A DNA stretch of 64,000 nucleotides from an uncultured Microbacterium sp. GTDB taxonomy: Bacteria; Actinomycetota; Actinomycetes; Actinomycetales; Microbacteriaceae. Shown piece after piece: positions 17,032 through 26,530 of this stretch (its first letter is position 1; every line of letters starts with the position of its first letter). The DNA lies in NCBI GenBank assembly GCA_913774665.1, contig CAJYHN010000002.1:682001-746000 (forward strand), written 5' to 3'. The notes beneath the pieces are model-generated. The model made no database searches, was not told the origin of the DNA, and worked only from the letters and a program-made list of their open reading frames with translations. A program made the translations under genes and the position numbers.

Positions 17032-17765
17032 GGCATCCCCCGTTCTTCGGCGACACCGGCCGCCGGGGGCGCGGGGTGGCGAGGGTCGAACAGGCCGACC
17101 GCGACGGCGACTCCCGCGACGGCGATGACCGGGATCCCGGGCAAGAGGACCGGCGTCAAGAGAGCGGCGACGACCGCCGCACCCGCGGCCACCGCAAGCG
17201 GTTGGCGGCCTCGCAGACGCGGCCACAGCAGAGCGAGGAACGCGGCGGCAGCCGCGGCATCCAATCCGTATGCGCGCGGGTCGCCCAGGACGTCACCGAG
17301 GAGGGCGCCGAGGAGCGTGGAAATGTTCCAGCCCACCCAGATACCGACTCCCGTGACCCAGAAGCCGGCCTGCCGTGCCCGCGGACAATCCTGCGCGAGC
17401 GCGACCGCCACGGACTCGTCGATGGTGAAAGGTGTCGCGACCGCCTTGCGCCAGAAACCGCCTGCCACGACGGGCGCCATCCGCATCGCGTACGCGGCGT
17501 TGCGAACCCCGAGCAGCGCGGCGGATGCGATGGCGGCGGGCGCGGAGGCAAGCCCTCCGGCCGCGATGACGCCGACGAAAGCGAACTGCGACCCGCCGGT
17601 GAACATCAGCAGACTCAGCACGCACGTCTGCCAGATGTCGAGACCGGATGCCACCGACAGGGCGCCGAACGAGATGCCGTACGCGCTCGTGGCGAGGGCG
17701 ACGGCAAGGCCCTGCCGAGCGGCGACGCCCTCGGGTGTTCGGTGAAGCGAACGCATGGACATCAT
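17028..17765 (-). CDS. azlC: AzlC-family branched-chain amino acid permease
   Basis: 245 residues. The AzlC hallmarks are SAYGISFGALSVASGL, LLMFTGGSQFAFVGVIAAGG, RNAAYAMRMAP and FTIDESVAVAL; several membrane spans follow. Works with AzlD in the cytoplasmic membrane. The start ATG at 17765 is followed by further Met codons (17762 and 17756) that are also possible. It is divergent from an XRE-cupin regulator 57 bp away, which very probably controls it. The pattern of a local HTH-cupin regulator next to azlCD is common. Confidence 0.9.
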   Translation of the reverse strand: MMSMRSLHRTPEGVAARQGLAVALATSAYGISFGALSVASGLDIWQTCVLSLLMFTGGSQFAFVGVIAAGGLASAPAAIASAALLGVRNAAYAMRMAPVVAGGFWRKAVATPFTIDESVAVALAQDCPRARQAGFWVTGVGIWVGWNISTLLGALLGDVLGDPRAYGLDAAAAAAFLALLWPRLRGRQPLAVAAGAAVVAALLTPVLLPGIPVIAVAGVAVAVGLFDPRHPAPPAAGVAEERGMP

Positions 17766-17783
17766 CGTGAACGATCGGGCGCG

Positions 17784-17801
17784 CGTTCGTCAAGTCGAAC
17801 G
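17784..17801. promoter_or_regulatory. candidate operator between azlC and its regulator
   Basis: CGTTCG, 6 nt, then CGAACG: perfect 6-bp arms centred in the 57-bp divergent gap. The site is placed to control both promoters, as expected for an autoregulating XRE protein. Confidence 0.5.
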
Positions 17802-17810
17802 TCCGGTTGC

Positions 17811-17816
17811 CATAAT
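17811..17816 (+). promoter_or_regulatory. -10-like box of the XRE-cupin gene
   Basis: CATAAT lies seven bases before the ATG at 17823, which would place transcription start at the start codon (leaderless mRNA). No convincing -35 is visible at the normal spacing. Confidence 0.4.
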
Positions 17817-17822
17817 GAACAC

Positions 17823-18374
17823 ATGAGCGACCTGAGCGACCGCATCGCCGTGAGCCTGCGCCGCGAGCGAGAGAGACGCGACCTCAGCGTCTCGGAGCTC
17901 GCCCGGCGGGCGGGAGTCGCCAAGGCCACCGTCTCGCAGCTCGAGAACGGGGGCGGCAACCCCAGCGTGGAGACCCTGTGGGCACTGGCCTCGGCGCTCG
18001 AGATCACGTTCGCCGACTTCGTGGACGAGGGAGCGCACTCCCCCACCCTCATCCGGGCCGGCGAAGCCGGCACGGCCGTGGCCTCTGCGGCATCCGATTA
18101 CGTCGCCGTCCTGCTGTCGGCGAGCCCCCCGCACGCTCGGCGCGATATCTACCTGCTCTCGGCCGAACCGGGAGCCCCCCGCCGATCCGAGCCGCACCCC
18201 CGGGGCACGATCGAGCACCTCGTGATGGTCTCGGGTCGAGGACTCGCCGGCCCGGCCGACGCCCCGTTCGAGCTCGCGCCCGGCGACTACCTGTCGTACG
18301 CCGGCGACGCCCCGCACGTCTTCGAAGCACTGACCCCGGGCCTGAGCGCCGTCTGCGTCGTCGAGTCCCGCTAA
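17823..18374 (+). CDS. XRE-family regulator with C-terminal cupin domain
   Basis: 183 residues. The N-terminal HTH (residues ~8-62) reads RRERERRDLSVSELARRAGVAKATVSQLENG. The C-terminal ~90 residues form a cupin-2 fold with HPRGTIEHLVMVSGRG and APGDYLSYAGDAPHVFEA. The cupin likely binds a small ligand. It sits divergently beside azlCD and is the obvious regulator of that exporter. The last 24 bases of coding sequence, with the stop codon, are repeated 81 bp downstream. Confidence 0.9.
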   Translation: MSDLSDRIAVSLRRERERRDLSVSELARRAGVAKATVSQLENGGGNPSVETLWALASALEITFADFVDEGAHSPTLIRAGEAGTAVASAASDYVAVLLSASPPHARRDIYLLSAEPGAPRRSEPHPRGTIEHLVMVSGRGLAGPADAPFELAPGDYLSYAGDAPHVFEALTPGLSAVCVVESR

Positions 18375-18477
18375 TACGGCATTCGCGCCGGCAGGGGCCG
18401 GGCACGGGGATATCGTGCGGGCATGTTCCGCGTCTGCGTCGTCGAATCCCGCTGACACGGCATTCGCGCCGGCAGGG
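18351..18477. repeat. 46-bp imperfect direct repeat duplicating the 3' end of the XRE-cupin gene
   Basis: Bases 18351-18396, covering the final codons, stop and first 3' bases, recur at 18432-18477 with three substitutions. The first copy has a TAA stop; the second reads TGA at the matching place. The 35 bases between are unrelated. This looks like a local duplication that left a non-functional gene tail. Confidence 0.85.
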
Positions 18478-18507
18478 CCGTCGAGAGCTGACGCCCGCGG
18501 GTCCGAG

Positions 18508-18585
18508 CACAACCGCGGACGAATTTCCCGACACGCCGCCCGCCCCCACCGGATCCCCGCGTGTCGCCGAATTTCTCCGCCGTTG
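18508..18585. repeat. 78-nt dispersed element, copy 1
   Basis: It begins CACAACCGCGGA and ends CTCCGCCGTTG; the two ends are near inverted repeats (CAACCGCGGA versus CAACGGCGGA). CCGACACGCCG begins 20 bases in. A second element of exactly the same length with the same three blocks is at 49533-49610. It occupies the gap between the XRE gene and the typA terminator, which otherwise shows no gene. Confidence 0.55.
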
Positions 18586-18633
18586 CGTACGCCCCGGCAT
18601 CCGGATGCCACACACCCCGCCGACCCCCAGACG

Positions 18634-18674
18634 CGAACGGTCCCGCCGAGCACCAGGCTGGGCGGGACCGTTCG
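18634..18674. terminator. bidirectional terminator between XRE-cupin gene and typA
   Basis: CGAACGGTCCCGCC pairs perfectly with GGCGGGACCGTTCG (14 bp) across a 13-nt loop. It lies 12 bp beyond the typA stop codon. Confidence 0.85.
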
Positions 18675-18686
18675 GGACGCGGGTGC

Positions 18687-20600
18687 TTACGCGTTGGCGT
18701 CCTGACGCTTCAGGCGCGAGGCGGTGCGGCCGCGCTCGGTCGCGTCGAGGACGACCTTGCGGATGCGTACCTTCTCGGGCGTGACCTCGACGCATTCGTC
18801 GTCGCGGGCGAACTCCAGCGACTCCTCGAGCGTGAGCACGCGCGGGGGCGTCATCGACTCGAAGGAGTCGGAGGTCGACGAACGCATGTTCGTGAGCTTC
18901 TTCTCCTTGGTGATGTTGACGTCCATGTCGTCGGCGCGCGAGTTCTCGCCGATGACCATGCCCTCGTAGACCTCTTCGGTGGGCTGCACGAAGAAGCTCA
19001 TGCGCTCCTGGAGGGCGATCATGGCGAACGGGGTGACGACGCCCATGCGGTCGGCGACGATCGAGCCGTTCTGGCGGGTCGTGATCGCGCCCGCCCAGTC
19101 GTCGTAGCCGTGCGAGATCGCGTTGGCGATACCGGTGCCGCGCGTGACCGTCAGGAACTCGCTGCGGAAGCCGATGAGACCGCGCGAGGGGACGACGAAC
19201 TCCATGCGCACCCAGCCGGTGCCGTGGTTGGTCATGTTGTCCATGCGGCCCTTGCGGGCGGCCATGAGCTGCGTGATCGCACCGAGGTGCTCTTCGGGAG
19301 CGTCGATCGTGAGGTGCTCGTACGGCTCCTTGAGCTTGCCGTCCTCACCGCGCTTGGTGACGACCTGGGGCTTGCCGACGGTGAGCTCGAAGCCCTCGCG
19401 ACGCATGTTCTCGACAAGGATGGCCAGCGCCAGCTCGCCACGACCCTGGACCTCCCACGCGTCGGGGCGGCCGATGTCGACGACCTTGAGCGAGACGTTA
19501 CCGATGAGCTCGCGGTCGAGGCGGTCCTTGACCATGCGGGCGGTGAGCTTGTGGCCCTTGACCTTGCCCATGAGGGGCGAGGTGTTGGTGCCGATGGTCA
19601 TCGAGATGGCCGGGTCGTCGACGGTGATCGCCTTGAGCGGGCGCACGTCCTCGGGGTCGGCGATGGTCTCGCCGATGGTGATGTCGGGGAAACCGGCGAT
19701 GGCGACGATGTCACCGGGGCCGGCGTCCTCGGCCGGGTAGCGCTCGAGGGCGCGGGTCTTCAGCAGTTCGGTGACGCGGGCGTTGCTCGTGGTGCCGTCG
19801 GCGCGCACCCAGGCCACGGTCTGGCCCTTCTTGAGCGTGCCGTTGAACACGCGCAGCAGCGCGAGACGACCGAGGAACGGGGAGGAGTCGAGGTTGGTGA
19901 CCCAGGCCTGCAGGGGCGCCTCGTCGTCATAGGCGGGGGCCGGAACGTGCTCGAGGATCGCGCCGAACAGCGGCTCGAGGTCTTCGTTGTCGGGCAGCGA
20001 GCCGTTGTCGGGGCGGTTGAGCGACGCGGCACCCGCGCGACCCGAGGCGTAGACGACGGGCACGTCGAGCAGCGCGTCGACGTCGAGATCGGGCACGTCG
20101 TCGACCAGGTCGGACGCCAGGCCCAGCAGCAGGTCGTGCGCCTCTTCTTCGACCTCGGCGATGCGCGCGTCGGGGCGGTCGGTCTTGTTGACCAGCAGGA
20201 TGACGGGGAGCTTGGCCTCGAGGGCCTTGCGCAGCACGAAGCGCGTCTGGGGCAGCGGGCCCTCGGACGCGTCGACCAGCAGCACGACGCCGTCGACCAT
20301 CGAGAGGCCGCGCTCGACCTCGCCACCGAAGTCGGCGTGGCCGGGGGTGTCGATCACGTTGATCGTCACCGGAACGTCGCTGTGCACGCCGTTGTAGGTG
20401 ATCGCCGTGTTCTTGGCGAGGATCGTGATGCCCTTTTCGCGCTCGAGGTCGTTCGAGTCCATCGCGCGCTCTTCGACGTGCGCGTGGTCGCCGAACGATC
20501 CGGTCTGGCGGAGCATGGCGTCGACGAGGGTCGTCTTGCCGTGGTCGACGTGCGCGACGATCGCGACGTTACGGAGGTCAGGACGAAGGGCGTGCGCCAT
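18687..20600 (-). CDS. typA: translational GTPase TypA/BipA
   Basis: 637 residues from ATG 20600 ([19 protein letters not shown]), with GGAGA upstream. The G1 motif is [11 protein letters not shown], the G3 is [14 protein letters not shown] and the G4 is NKTDRP. EF-G-like domains III and V and the BipA-specific C-terminal domain follow. This ribosome-associated GTPase helps 50S assembly and growth at low temperature or stress. The length is that of complete family members. It appears monocistronic, with a strong terminator at its 3' end. Confidence 0.96.
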   Translation of the reverse strand: MAHALRPDLRNVAIVAHVDHGKTTLVDAMLRQTGSFGDHAHVEERAMDSNDLEREKGITILAKNTAITYNGVHSDVPVTINVIDTPGHADFGGEVERGLSMVDGVVLLVDASEGPLPQTRFVLRKALEAKLPVILLVNKTDRPDARIAEVEEEAHDLLLGLASDLVDDVPDLDVDALLDVPVVYASGRAGAASLNRPDNGSLPDNEDLEPLFGAILEHVPAPAYDDEAPLQAWVTNLDSSPFLGRLALLRVFNGTLKKGQTVAWVRADGTTSNARVTELLKTRALERYPAEDAGPGDIVAIAGFPDITIGETIADPEDVRPLKAITVDDPAISMTIGTNTSPLMGKVKGHKLTARMVKDRLDRELIGNVSLKVVDIGRPDAWEVQGRGELALAILVENMRREGFELTVGKPQVVTKRGEDGKLKEPYEHLTIDAPEEHLGAITQLMAARKGRMDNMTNHGTGWVRMEFVVPSRGLIGFRSEFLTVTRGTGIANAISHGYDDWAGAITTRQNGSIVADRMGVVTPFAMIALQERMSFFVQPTEEVYEGMVIGENSRADDMDVNITKEKKLTNMRSSTSDSFESMTPPRVLTLEESLEFARDDECVEVTPEKVRIRKVVLDATERGRTASRLKRQDANA

Positions 20601-20711
20601 GGAGGGTCTCCAGGAAAATTCGGGGTGATGCCCGGAATCGGGCGTCCCTAGTCTACCGGGCGCCCACGACACTCCCGGGCAGGAGACGCACAGGTAGCCG
20701 GAACGCACGGA

Positions 20712-20745
20712 AAAGGGGCGGAATCCCGCAGGATCCCGCCCCTTT
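20712..20745 (-). terminator. Rho-independent terminator after peptide transporter operon 1
   Basis: AAAGGGGCGG and CCGCCCCTTT pair, with an inner GGGATCC/GGATTCC-like extension. On the minus strand the stem ends in TTTT. It is 10 bp beyond the last stop codon of the operon. Confidence 0.85.
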
Positions 20746-20755
20746 CGTCAGCGGA

Positions 20756-22435
20756 TCAGGAGTTCGCGAAGCCCACGATCGTCCAGTCGATGGTCTCGAA
20801 CTGGGTGGCTCCCCAGTTCACGAGGCCCTGCTTGACGGCGTAGACGTTCGGCAGCGGCGCGATCGGGATGATCGGCACGGACTCCCAGAGCACCTTGTCG
20901 ATGTCCTGGGCGGTCTGCAGACGCGCGTCGGGGTCGAGCTCCGAGTTGGCCTTCTCCCACAGGGCGTCCAGGCGCGAGTCGGCGATGCCGGTGTAGTTCT
21001 GCGCCGAGTCGACGGGCGTGAACAGCGAACGGCTCGACGAGATCGGGTAGGCGGTGCCCTGCCACGAGAACGTCACCATCTCGAAGTCGCCCTTGATGAT
21101 GTAGTCCGAGAAGTAGCTGCCGACGGGCACCGAGACGAGCTCGACGGGGATGCCGACCTCGGCCAGGTCCGCCTGGATCTGCTCTGCGCGCTGGATGTTC
21201 GTCGTCGTGTCGGCCGGAACCGTCACCTTGAAGGACAGCGCCGTGCCGTCCTTCGTCCACGAGTCGCCGTCCTTGGTGTAGCCGGCGGCCTCGAGGTACT
21301 TGGTACCCGCGTCGACGTCGTACGGCAGGGAGTCGTCGGTGTAGCCGTCCTGGCCGGGCATGAAGATGTAGCTGCCCTGGGTGATGGCGGGGACGCCCAC
21401 CGGCGAGTTCGCGTTGTTCGCGATCTGACCACGGTTGACGATGGACGCGATCGCCTTGCGGACGTTGACGTCGGCGAGCGGTCCGCTCGAGGCGCGCATG
21501 GTGATGTGCGTCCAGGTGAGGCCGTTCGACGCCTGGATCTCAGCTCCCGGCACGTTCTGGGCCGTCTGGTAGAGGTCGGCGTTCGAGCTGATGTTCAGCG
21601 CGTCGATCTCGCCGTTGCTGAACGAGGTGCCCTGCTGACTCTGGCTCACGGCGCGGAAGACGACCGAGTCGAGCTTGGGCTTGGCGCCCCACCAGTTCGG
21701 GTTCGGCTCGAGGGTCGCGACACCGGCGGTCGAGTCGAATTTCGCGAGTTTGAAGGGACCCGACGACGGCAGCGCCTTCGTGAGGTAGCCGGTGTTGAAG
21801 GTGTTCGGGTCGTTGGCGACGCTCGCGGGGAGCACCTGGCCGAACAGGCTCTGCCAGTCGGCGAAGACCGACGAGAAGGTGATCACGACGTCGAACTGAT
21901 CGGTGCCCTGCTCGACGGAGGAGATCTGGTCCCAGCCGGTGGTCGAGATGACGACGTACTCCGGGTTGCTGCCGTTGTTGGCCTTCCACGTGGCCTGGTA
22001 GTCGGCGACCGTGATCGGCGTGCCGTCCTCCCACTTGGCATCCGGGTTGAGCTTGATCTCGACCTTCTGCGGGTCGGTGCTGGTCAGCTCGACGGAGGAG
22101 GCGTAGTTCTGGTCGACGATCGGCTTGCCGTCCTCGCCGATGCGGATGGGCCCACCCTGCATCGCGGCCACGATGTTGTTCGTGTTGGCCTCGTTGCCAT
22201 CGATCTGGAAGTTGTTCCAGTTCACGGGCATGGAGTCGACCGCGAGGGTCAGCGTGCCGCCGTCCTTGACGTCTGCGGCATCGGCGCGCACCCACGCCGT
22301 CGACGGCAGCGAGTTCTGATCCTCGGGGTTCGCGGACGGAGCGGCGGTGTTGCCCGGCGCGCACCCGGCGATCGCCAGGGCGGCGGCGCTCAGCAGCGCG
22401 AGAGCGCTGAGGGCCTTCGCTTTACGCATTCTCAT
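20756..22435 (-). CDS. peptide/nickel ABC transporter substrate-binding lipoprotein (operon 1)
   Basis: 559 residues, solute-binding family 5 (SBP_bac_5). A lipoprotein signal peptide is clear: MRMRKAKALSALALLSAAALAIAGC, with Cys at about 25 as lipid anchor. The body has the family pattern DAKWEDGTPITVADYQATW. Binds peptides or related solutes outside the membrane. It is the last gene of its operon, 4 bp after the ATPase stop, an unusual place because this subunit is most often first. RBS AGAGGA precedes the first Met; the second Met two codons on is an alternative. Confidence 0.92.
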   Translation of the reverse strand: MRMRKAKALSALALLSAAALAIAGCAPGNTAAPSANPEDQNSLPSTAWVRADAADVKDGGTLTLAVDSMPVNWNNFQIDGNEANTNNIVAAMQGGPIRIGEDGKPIVDQNYASSVELTSTDPQKVEIKLNPDAKWEDGTPITVADYQATWKANNGSNPEYVVISTTGWDQISSVEQGTDQFDVVITFSSVFADWQSLFGQVLPASVANDPNTFNTGYLTKALPSSGPFKLAKFDSTAGVATLEPNPNWWGAKPKLDSVVFRAVSQSQQGTSFSNGEIDALNISSNADLYQTAQNVPGAEIQASNGLTWTHITMRASSGPLADVNVRKAIASIVNRGQIANNANSPVGVPAITQGSYIFMPGQDGYTDDSLPYDVDAGTKYLEAAGYTKDGDSWTKDGTALSFKVTVPADTTTNIQRAEQIQADLAEVGIPVELVSVPVGSYFSDYIIKGDFEMVTFSWQGTAYPISSSRSLFTPVDSAQNYTGIADSRLDALWEKANSELDPDARLQTAQDIDKVLWESVPIIPIAPLPNVYAVKQGLVNWGATQFETIDWTIVGFANS

Positions 22436-22439
22436 GTGA

Positions 22440-24632
22440 TCAATCCTCTCGTTGGTGATCGGGGAGGGCCCCCGGCGACGTGGTGCCGTCGGTCGGGGAC
22501 GTTCGGGGGGATCCGGCCGACACCGTCTCGAGGACGAGGTCGGACCGTTCGGCGTAGTGGCACGCCACCTGGGAGTGCGCCTGGGAGCGCAAGCCCGGGT
22601 CGTCGTTGTCGCACCGGCGCCGGTCGGCGTCGGGCAGCAGGCGGTAGAGCGGACACCGCGTGCGGAAACGGCATCCCGAGATCTCCTGCGTAGGACTCGG
22701 GAGGTCGCCGTCGAGCAGGATGCGCGTTCGCGCCCGCTCGATGCGCGGGTCGGGAATGGGCGCTGCCGAGATGAGGGCCTTCGTATAGGGATGCCGGGGG
22801 TCGTCGAACACCTCGTCGACAGGGCCCTGCTCGACGATGCGGCCGAGGTACATGACCGACACGTCGTCGGCGATCTGGCGGACCACAGCGAGGTCGTGCG
22901 CGACGAAGAGGAACGAGAGCCCGAGTCGTTCCTTGAGGTCTTCGAGCAGGTTGATGACCCCGGCTTGGATCGACACGTCGAGGGCCGACACCGGCTCGTC
23001 GAGGACGACGACGGCGGGGTCGGTCGCCAGGGCGCGGGCGATGCCGATCCGCTGACGCTGACCGCCCGAGAACTCGTGCGGGTACCGGTCCGACATGTTG
23101 GGATCGAGCCCGACGAGATCGAGCAGCTCGCGCATCTTGCGGTCGCGCTCCGCGCGCGGCACACCCTGAACCAGCAGGGGCTCGGTGATCACCTCGCCCA
23201 CCGGCAGGCGCGGGTCGATCGCGCCCATCGGGTCCTGGAACACGATCTGGATGCCCTTGCGCAGCACGGCCTTGTCTTTGCGACTCACCGTGGCCACGTC
23301 GGTGCCGTTGATGCGGATGCTGCCGCTCTGCGGGGCGACCATCTCCATGATCTCGAGGATTGTCGTGGTCTTGCCGCAGCCGGACTCCCCCACCAGTCCC
23401 ATCGTGCGACCGGGCTGGATCGAGAACGAGATCCCGTCGACGGCGCGCACCGTGCCGACGCGGCGCGGGAAGACCGCGCCCTTCATCAGCGGGAAGTGCT
23501 TCACGAGATCGGTGACCTCGACCGCGGGGGTCGCGTCGGGACGGAGCGGCGGGATCTCGCCGAGCGCCTCGGGCCGCGGGAAGATGTCGGACCGCGCGAG
23601 GGCGCCGGAGGCGATCTCGCCCGAGCGGATGCACGCCGCAACGTGGTCGGGCACGGCTCCGTGCACCTCGAGCGCGGGCTCGATGTCGTGGCACGCGTCG
23701 ATCGCGATCGGGCAGCGCGCGGCGAACGGGCACCCCTTGGGCAGCGACGCGAGGGACGGCGGGCGCCCCTCGAGCGGGACGAGTCGGTGCGAACCCGCGG
23801 TCTGCATGTTGGGCACCGAGCGCAGCAGCCCCACGGTGTACGGCATGTGCGGGTCGTGGAAGATCTCGTCGACCGTGCCCCGCTCGACGAGCTTGCCCGC
23901 GTACATCACCGCGACGCGGTCGGCGTGACCGGCGACCACGCCGAGGTCGTGCGTGATGAGCACGACGGCGGCGCCCGTCACTTCGCGGGCCTTCTGCAGC
24001 ACCTCGAGGATCTGCGCCTGGATCGTGACGTCGAGGGCGGTCGTCGGCTCGTCGGCGATGATCACGCGCGGGTCGTTGGCGATCGCCATGGCGATCATCG
24101 CGCGCTGTCGCATACCACCCGAGAACTCGTGAGGATACGCGCGAGCCCGACGCTCGGCATCCGGGATGCCGACGAGTTTGAGCAGCTCGACGCTGCGGGC
24201 GTGCGCAGCTTGAGCACTCAGAGCGCGGTCGTGAAGACGGAGTCCCTCGGAGATCTGGTCCCCGACGGTGTAGACCGGGGTCAGCGCCGACAGGGGGTCC
24301 TGGAAGACCATCGCGAGCTCGGCGCCGCGGATCTTGGACAGCTGCCCGTCGTTCATGCCGAGCAGCGAACGCCCGTCGTAGAGGATGTCGCCCTCGACCT
24401 GCGCGTTCGAGGGCAGCAGTCCCATCACGGCGAGCGACGACACGCTCTTGCCGGAGCCGGACTCGCCGACGATGCCGAGGAACTCCCCCTCGTGCACGTC
24501 GTACGAGATGCCGCGGACGGCGCGGACGGGAGAACCGTCGCGCTGGGGGAAGGTGACGCTGAGGTCGCGGACCGACAGCAGCGGCGAGCGGCCGGTCGAG
24601 GACAGCAGGGTGGCGGATCGGGTGTCAGTCAC
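22440..24632 (-). CDS. fused double ATPase of peptide ABC transporter (DppD-DppF type, operon 1)
   Basis: 730 residues with two complete ABC modules. Module 1 has Walker A GESGSGKSVSSLAVMG and signature FSGGMRQRAMIAMAIA; module 2 has GESGCGKTTTILEIME and FSGGQRQRIGIARAL. Each ends in an oligopeptide-type C-terminal region with a Cys-rich segment (KGCPFAARCPIAIDACHD; CRFRTRCPLYRLLPDADRRRC). These Cys clusters may bind an iron-sulfur centre, as known for some Dpp/Opp ATPases. The start overlaps the dppC-like stop by 8 bases. It energises the permease pair encoded just upstream. Confidence 0.93.
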   Translation of the reverse strand: MTDTRSATLLSSTGRSPLLSVRDLSVTFPQRDGSPVRAVRGISYDVHEGEFLGIVGESGSGKSVSSLAVMGLLPSNAQVEGDILYDGRSLLGMNDGQLSKIRGAELAMVFQDPLSALTPVYTVGDQISEGLRLHDRALSAQAAHARSVELLKLVGIPDAERRARAYPHEFSGGMRQRAMIAMAIANDPRVIIADEPTTALDVTIQAQILEVLQKAREVTGAAVVLITHDLGVVAGHADRVAVMYAGKLVERGTVDEIFHDPHMPYTVGLLRSVPNMQTAGSHRLVPLEGRPPSLASLPKGCPFAARCPIAIDACHDIEPALEVHGAVPDHVAACIRSGEIASGALARSDIFPRPEALGEIPPLRPDATPAVEVTDLVKHFPLMKGAVFPRRVGTVRAVDGISFSIQPGRTMGLVGESGCGKTTTILEIMEMVAPQSGSIRINGTDVATVSRKDKAVLRKGIQIVFQDPMGAIDPRLPVGEVITEPLLVQGVPRAERDRKMRELLDLVGLDPNMSDRYPHEFSGGQRQRIGIARALATDPAVVVLDEPVSALDVSIQAGVINLLEDLKERLGLSFLFVAHDLAVVRQIADDVSVMYLGRIVEQGPVDEVFDDPRHPYTKALISAAPIPDPRIERARTRILLDGDLPSPTQEISGCRFRTRCPLYRLLPDADRRRCDNDDPGLRSQAHSQVACHYAERSDLVLETVSAGSPRTSPTDGTTSPGALPDHQRED

Positions 24633-25548
24633 GGTTCGCTCCCGAGGTGGGGTCGATGGCGTCGCGCAGGGCGTCGCCGATGAGGCTGATGGCCAGGAGC
24701 AGCACGATCAGCACCCCGGCGGGGTACACGAACAGCCACGGGCGGGTCACCGCGGCCGACGTCCCCGACGCCAGCAGCGTGCCGAGAGAGACGTCGGGCG
24801 CCTGGACGCCGAAACCGAAGTAGCTGAGCGAGGTCTCGGCCATGATGGCCGCGACGATGCCGAGGGTGGCGTCGATGATGAGCAGCGACGCGATGTTGGG
24901 GATGATGTGGCGCCCGAGGATCTGCCGGGTCGGCATCCCCATGTACCGCGCCGCGCGCACGAAGTCGCGGTTGCGCAGAGAGCGGGTCTGGTTGCGGACG
25001 ACCTGCGCGAGGATCATCCAGCTGAACACCGCGAGGAAGAACGTGAGCGCGAGCCACGACAGTCCGCGGGTCAGCGGGCTCAGCAGAACCAGGATGAAGA
25101 AGGACGGGATGACGAGCAGAAGATGGATGAGCCACCCGATGACCGCGTCGATCTTGCCGCCCAGGTAGCCGGCGAGGGATCCGACGGCCGCCGCGATGAG
25201 AGTGGCGCCGATGCCCGCCAGAGCGCCGATGATGAGCGACTTCTGCAGGCCCACCAGCGTCTGCGCGTAGATGTCCTGGCCGATGCCGTTCGTCCCGAAC
25301 CAGTGCAACTGGGTCGGCCCCAGGCCCACGTTCAGGAAGTCGCGCTGGGTCGAGTCGTAGGCGTAGAGCAGCGGGCCGATGAAGGCCCACAACACGATGA
25401 AGACGAGGATGCTCGCGCCCACCCAGAAGCGGGGCATCTTGCGCAGTCGCGCACGGACCAGGGCGCCGCGTGACAGCGGCTTGCGGTCGCGGGTGACAGG
25501 GCTCGTCGCGACGAGCGTTCCGTCGAGGGCCTCTTCCTGCATGGTCAT
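24625..25548 (-). CDS. peptide ABC transporter permease, DppC type (operon 1)
   Basis: 307 residues. An N-terminal cytosolic arm (MTMQEEALDGTLVATSPV) leads to six membrane spans. The loop after LVGLQKSLIIGALAGIGAT and the EAA-type segment VRAARYMGMPTRQILGRHIIPN mark the binding-protein-dependent permease family. Its stop overlaps the ATPase start, and its own start is 1 bp after the dppB-like stop. Confidence 0.92.
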   Translation of the reverse strand: MTMQEEALDGTLVATSPVTRDRKPLSRGALVRARLRKMPRFWVGASILVFIVLWAFIGPLLYAYDSTQRDFLNVGLGPTQLHWFGTNGIGQDIYAQTLVGLQKSLIIGALAGIGATLIAAAVGSLAGYLGGKIDAVIGWLIHLLLVIPSFFILVLLSPLTRGLSWLALTFFLAVFSWMILAQVVRNQTRSLRNRDFVRAARYMGMPTRQILGRHIIPNIASLLIIDATLGIVAAIMAETSLSYFGFGVQAPDVSLGTLLASGTSAAVTRPWLFVYPAGVLIVLLLAISLIGDALRDAIDPTSGANRD

Positions 25549-25549
25549 G

Positions 25550-26530
25550 TCAGCTCCTCACTCTCGGGTCGAGTGCGGCGTAGAGCACCTCGGACAGGGT
25601 CGATGACAGCAGCACCAGCACGGCGATGAAGAGCGTCGATCCGGCGACGGCGTTGATGTCCTGCTGGGTCACGGCGTTGAGTTGGAACTGCCCCATACCC
25701 CGCCACGAGAAGACGATCTCGAGCATGGTGGAACCGGCGATGAGCGTGCCGAAGCTGTACGCGAAGAACGTCGACATCGGGATCAGGGCGATGCGCACGC
25801 CGTGGCGGAAGAGCGCCTGCGTGCGGGGCAGTCCCTTCGCGCGGGCGGTGCGGATGTAGTCCGCGCCGAGCACGTCGAGCATCATGCTCCGCTGGTACCG
25901 CGAGTACGACGCGGCGCTGATGAGCACGAGCGCCAGCGTCGGCAGCAGCAGGTGGACCGCGCGATCGGCGATCATCGGCCAGAACCCCTCGACACCGGCG
26001 GTGTACTCGCCGGTGAAGCGGATGAGCTGCGTTCCGGCGGCGTTGTTGAGGTTGGTCGCGCCGATCATCAGCAGCACGCCGATGACGAAGGTGGGGGTCG
26101 CGAAGATGAGGTACGAGGCGTACGTGGTCACCTGGTCGGGAGCCCGGTACTGGCGCACCGCACCCCACACGCCGATGAGCACGCCGACGATCGCGCCGAT
26201 GAGCGAGCCGATCAGCAGCAGGCGCAGGCTCGTGCCGGCGCGCGTCGCAATCTCGGTCATGACGTCCTGGCCGCCGATGGTGCTGCCGAGAGAGAACTTC
26301 GTGAACAGGTTGACCAGCCAGTTCCACAGGCGGACGAGGATCGGCACGTCGGGATTGGCACCGAGGGCGTCGAGGCTCGCGATGATCGACTCCTGGGGCG
26401 GCCGGGGGTTCATGCCGTAGAAGCGGTCCTGGGGTCGCAACAGCGCGCTGCCGAGGACGTACGCGAGGCACGTCGCCAACAGGCTCAGGACGGCGTAGTT
26501 CAAGAACCGTCGCAGAACGTACAGCGTCAT
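25550..26530 (-). CDS. peptide ABC transporter permease, DppB type (operon 1)
   Basis: 326 residues starting MTLYVLRRFLNYAVLSLLATCLAYVLG. Six spans; the EAA segment is YIRTARAKGLPRTQALFRHGVRIAL. The large extracellular loop (residues ~30-110) is longer than in E. coli DppB. The start codon overlaps the stop of a 15-codon ORF (ATGA), which suggests translational coupling. It is the first structural gene of operon 1. Confidence 0.92.
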   Translation of the reverse strand: MTLYVLRRFLNYAVLSLLATCLAYVLGSALLRPQDRFYGMNPRPPQESIIASLDALGANPDVPILVRLWNWLVNLFTKFSLGSTIGGQDVMTEIATRAGTSLRLLLIGSLIGAIVGVLIGVWGAVRQYRAPDQVTTYASYLIFATPTFVIGVLLMIGATNLNNAAGTQLIRFTGEYTAGVEGFWPMIADRAVHLLLPTLALVLISAASYSRYQRSMMLDVLGADYIRTARAKGLPRTQALFRHGVRIALIPMSTFFAYSFGTLIAGSTMLEIVFSWRGMGQFQLNAVTQQDINAVAGSTLFIAVLVLLSSTLSEVLYAALDPRVRS

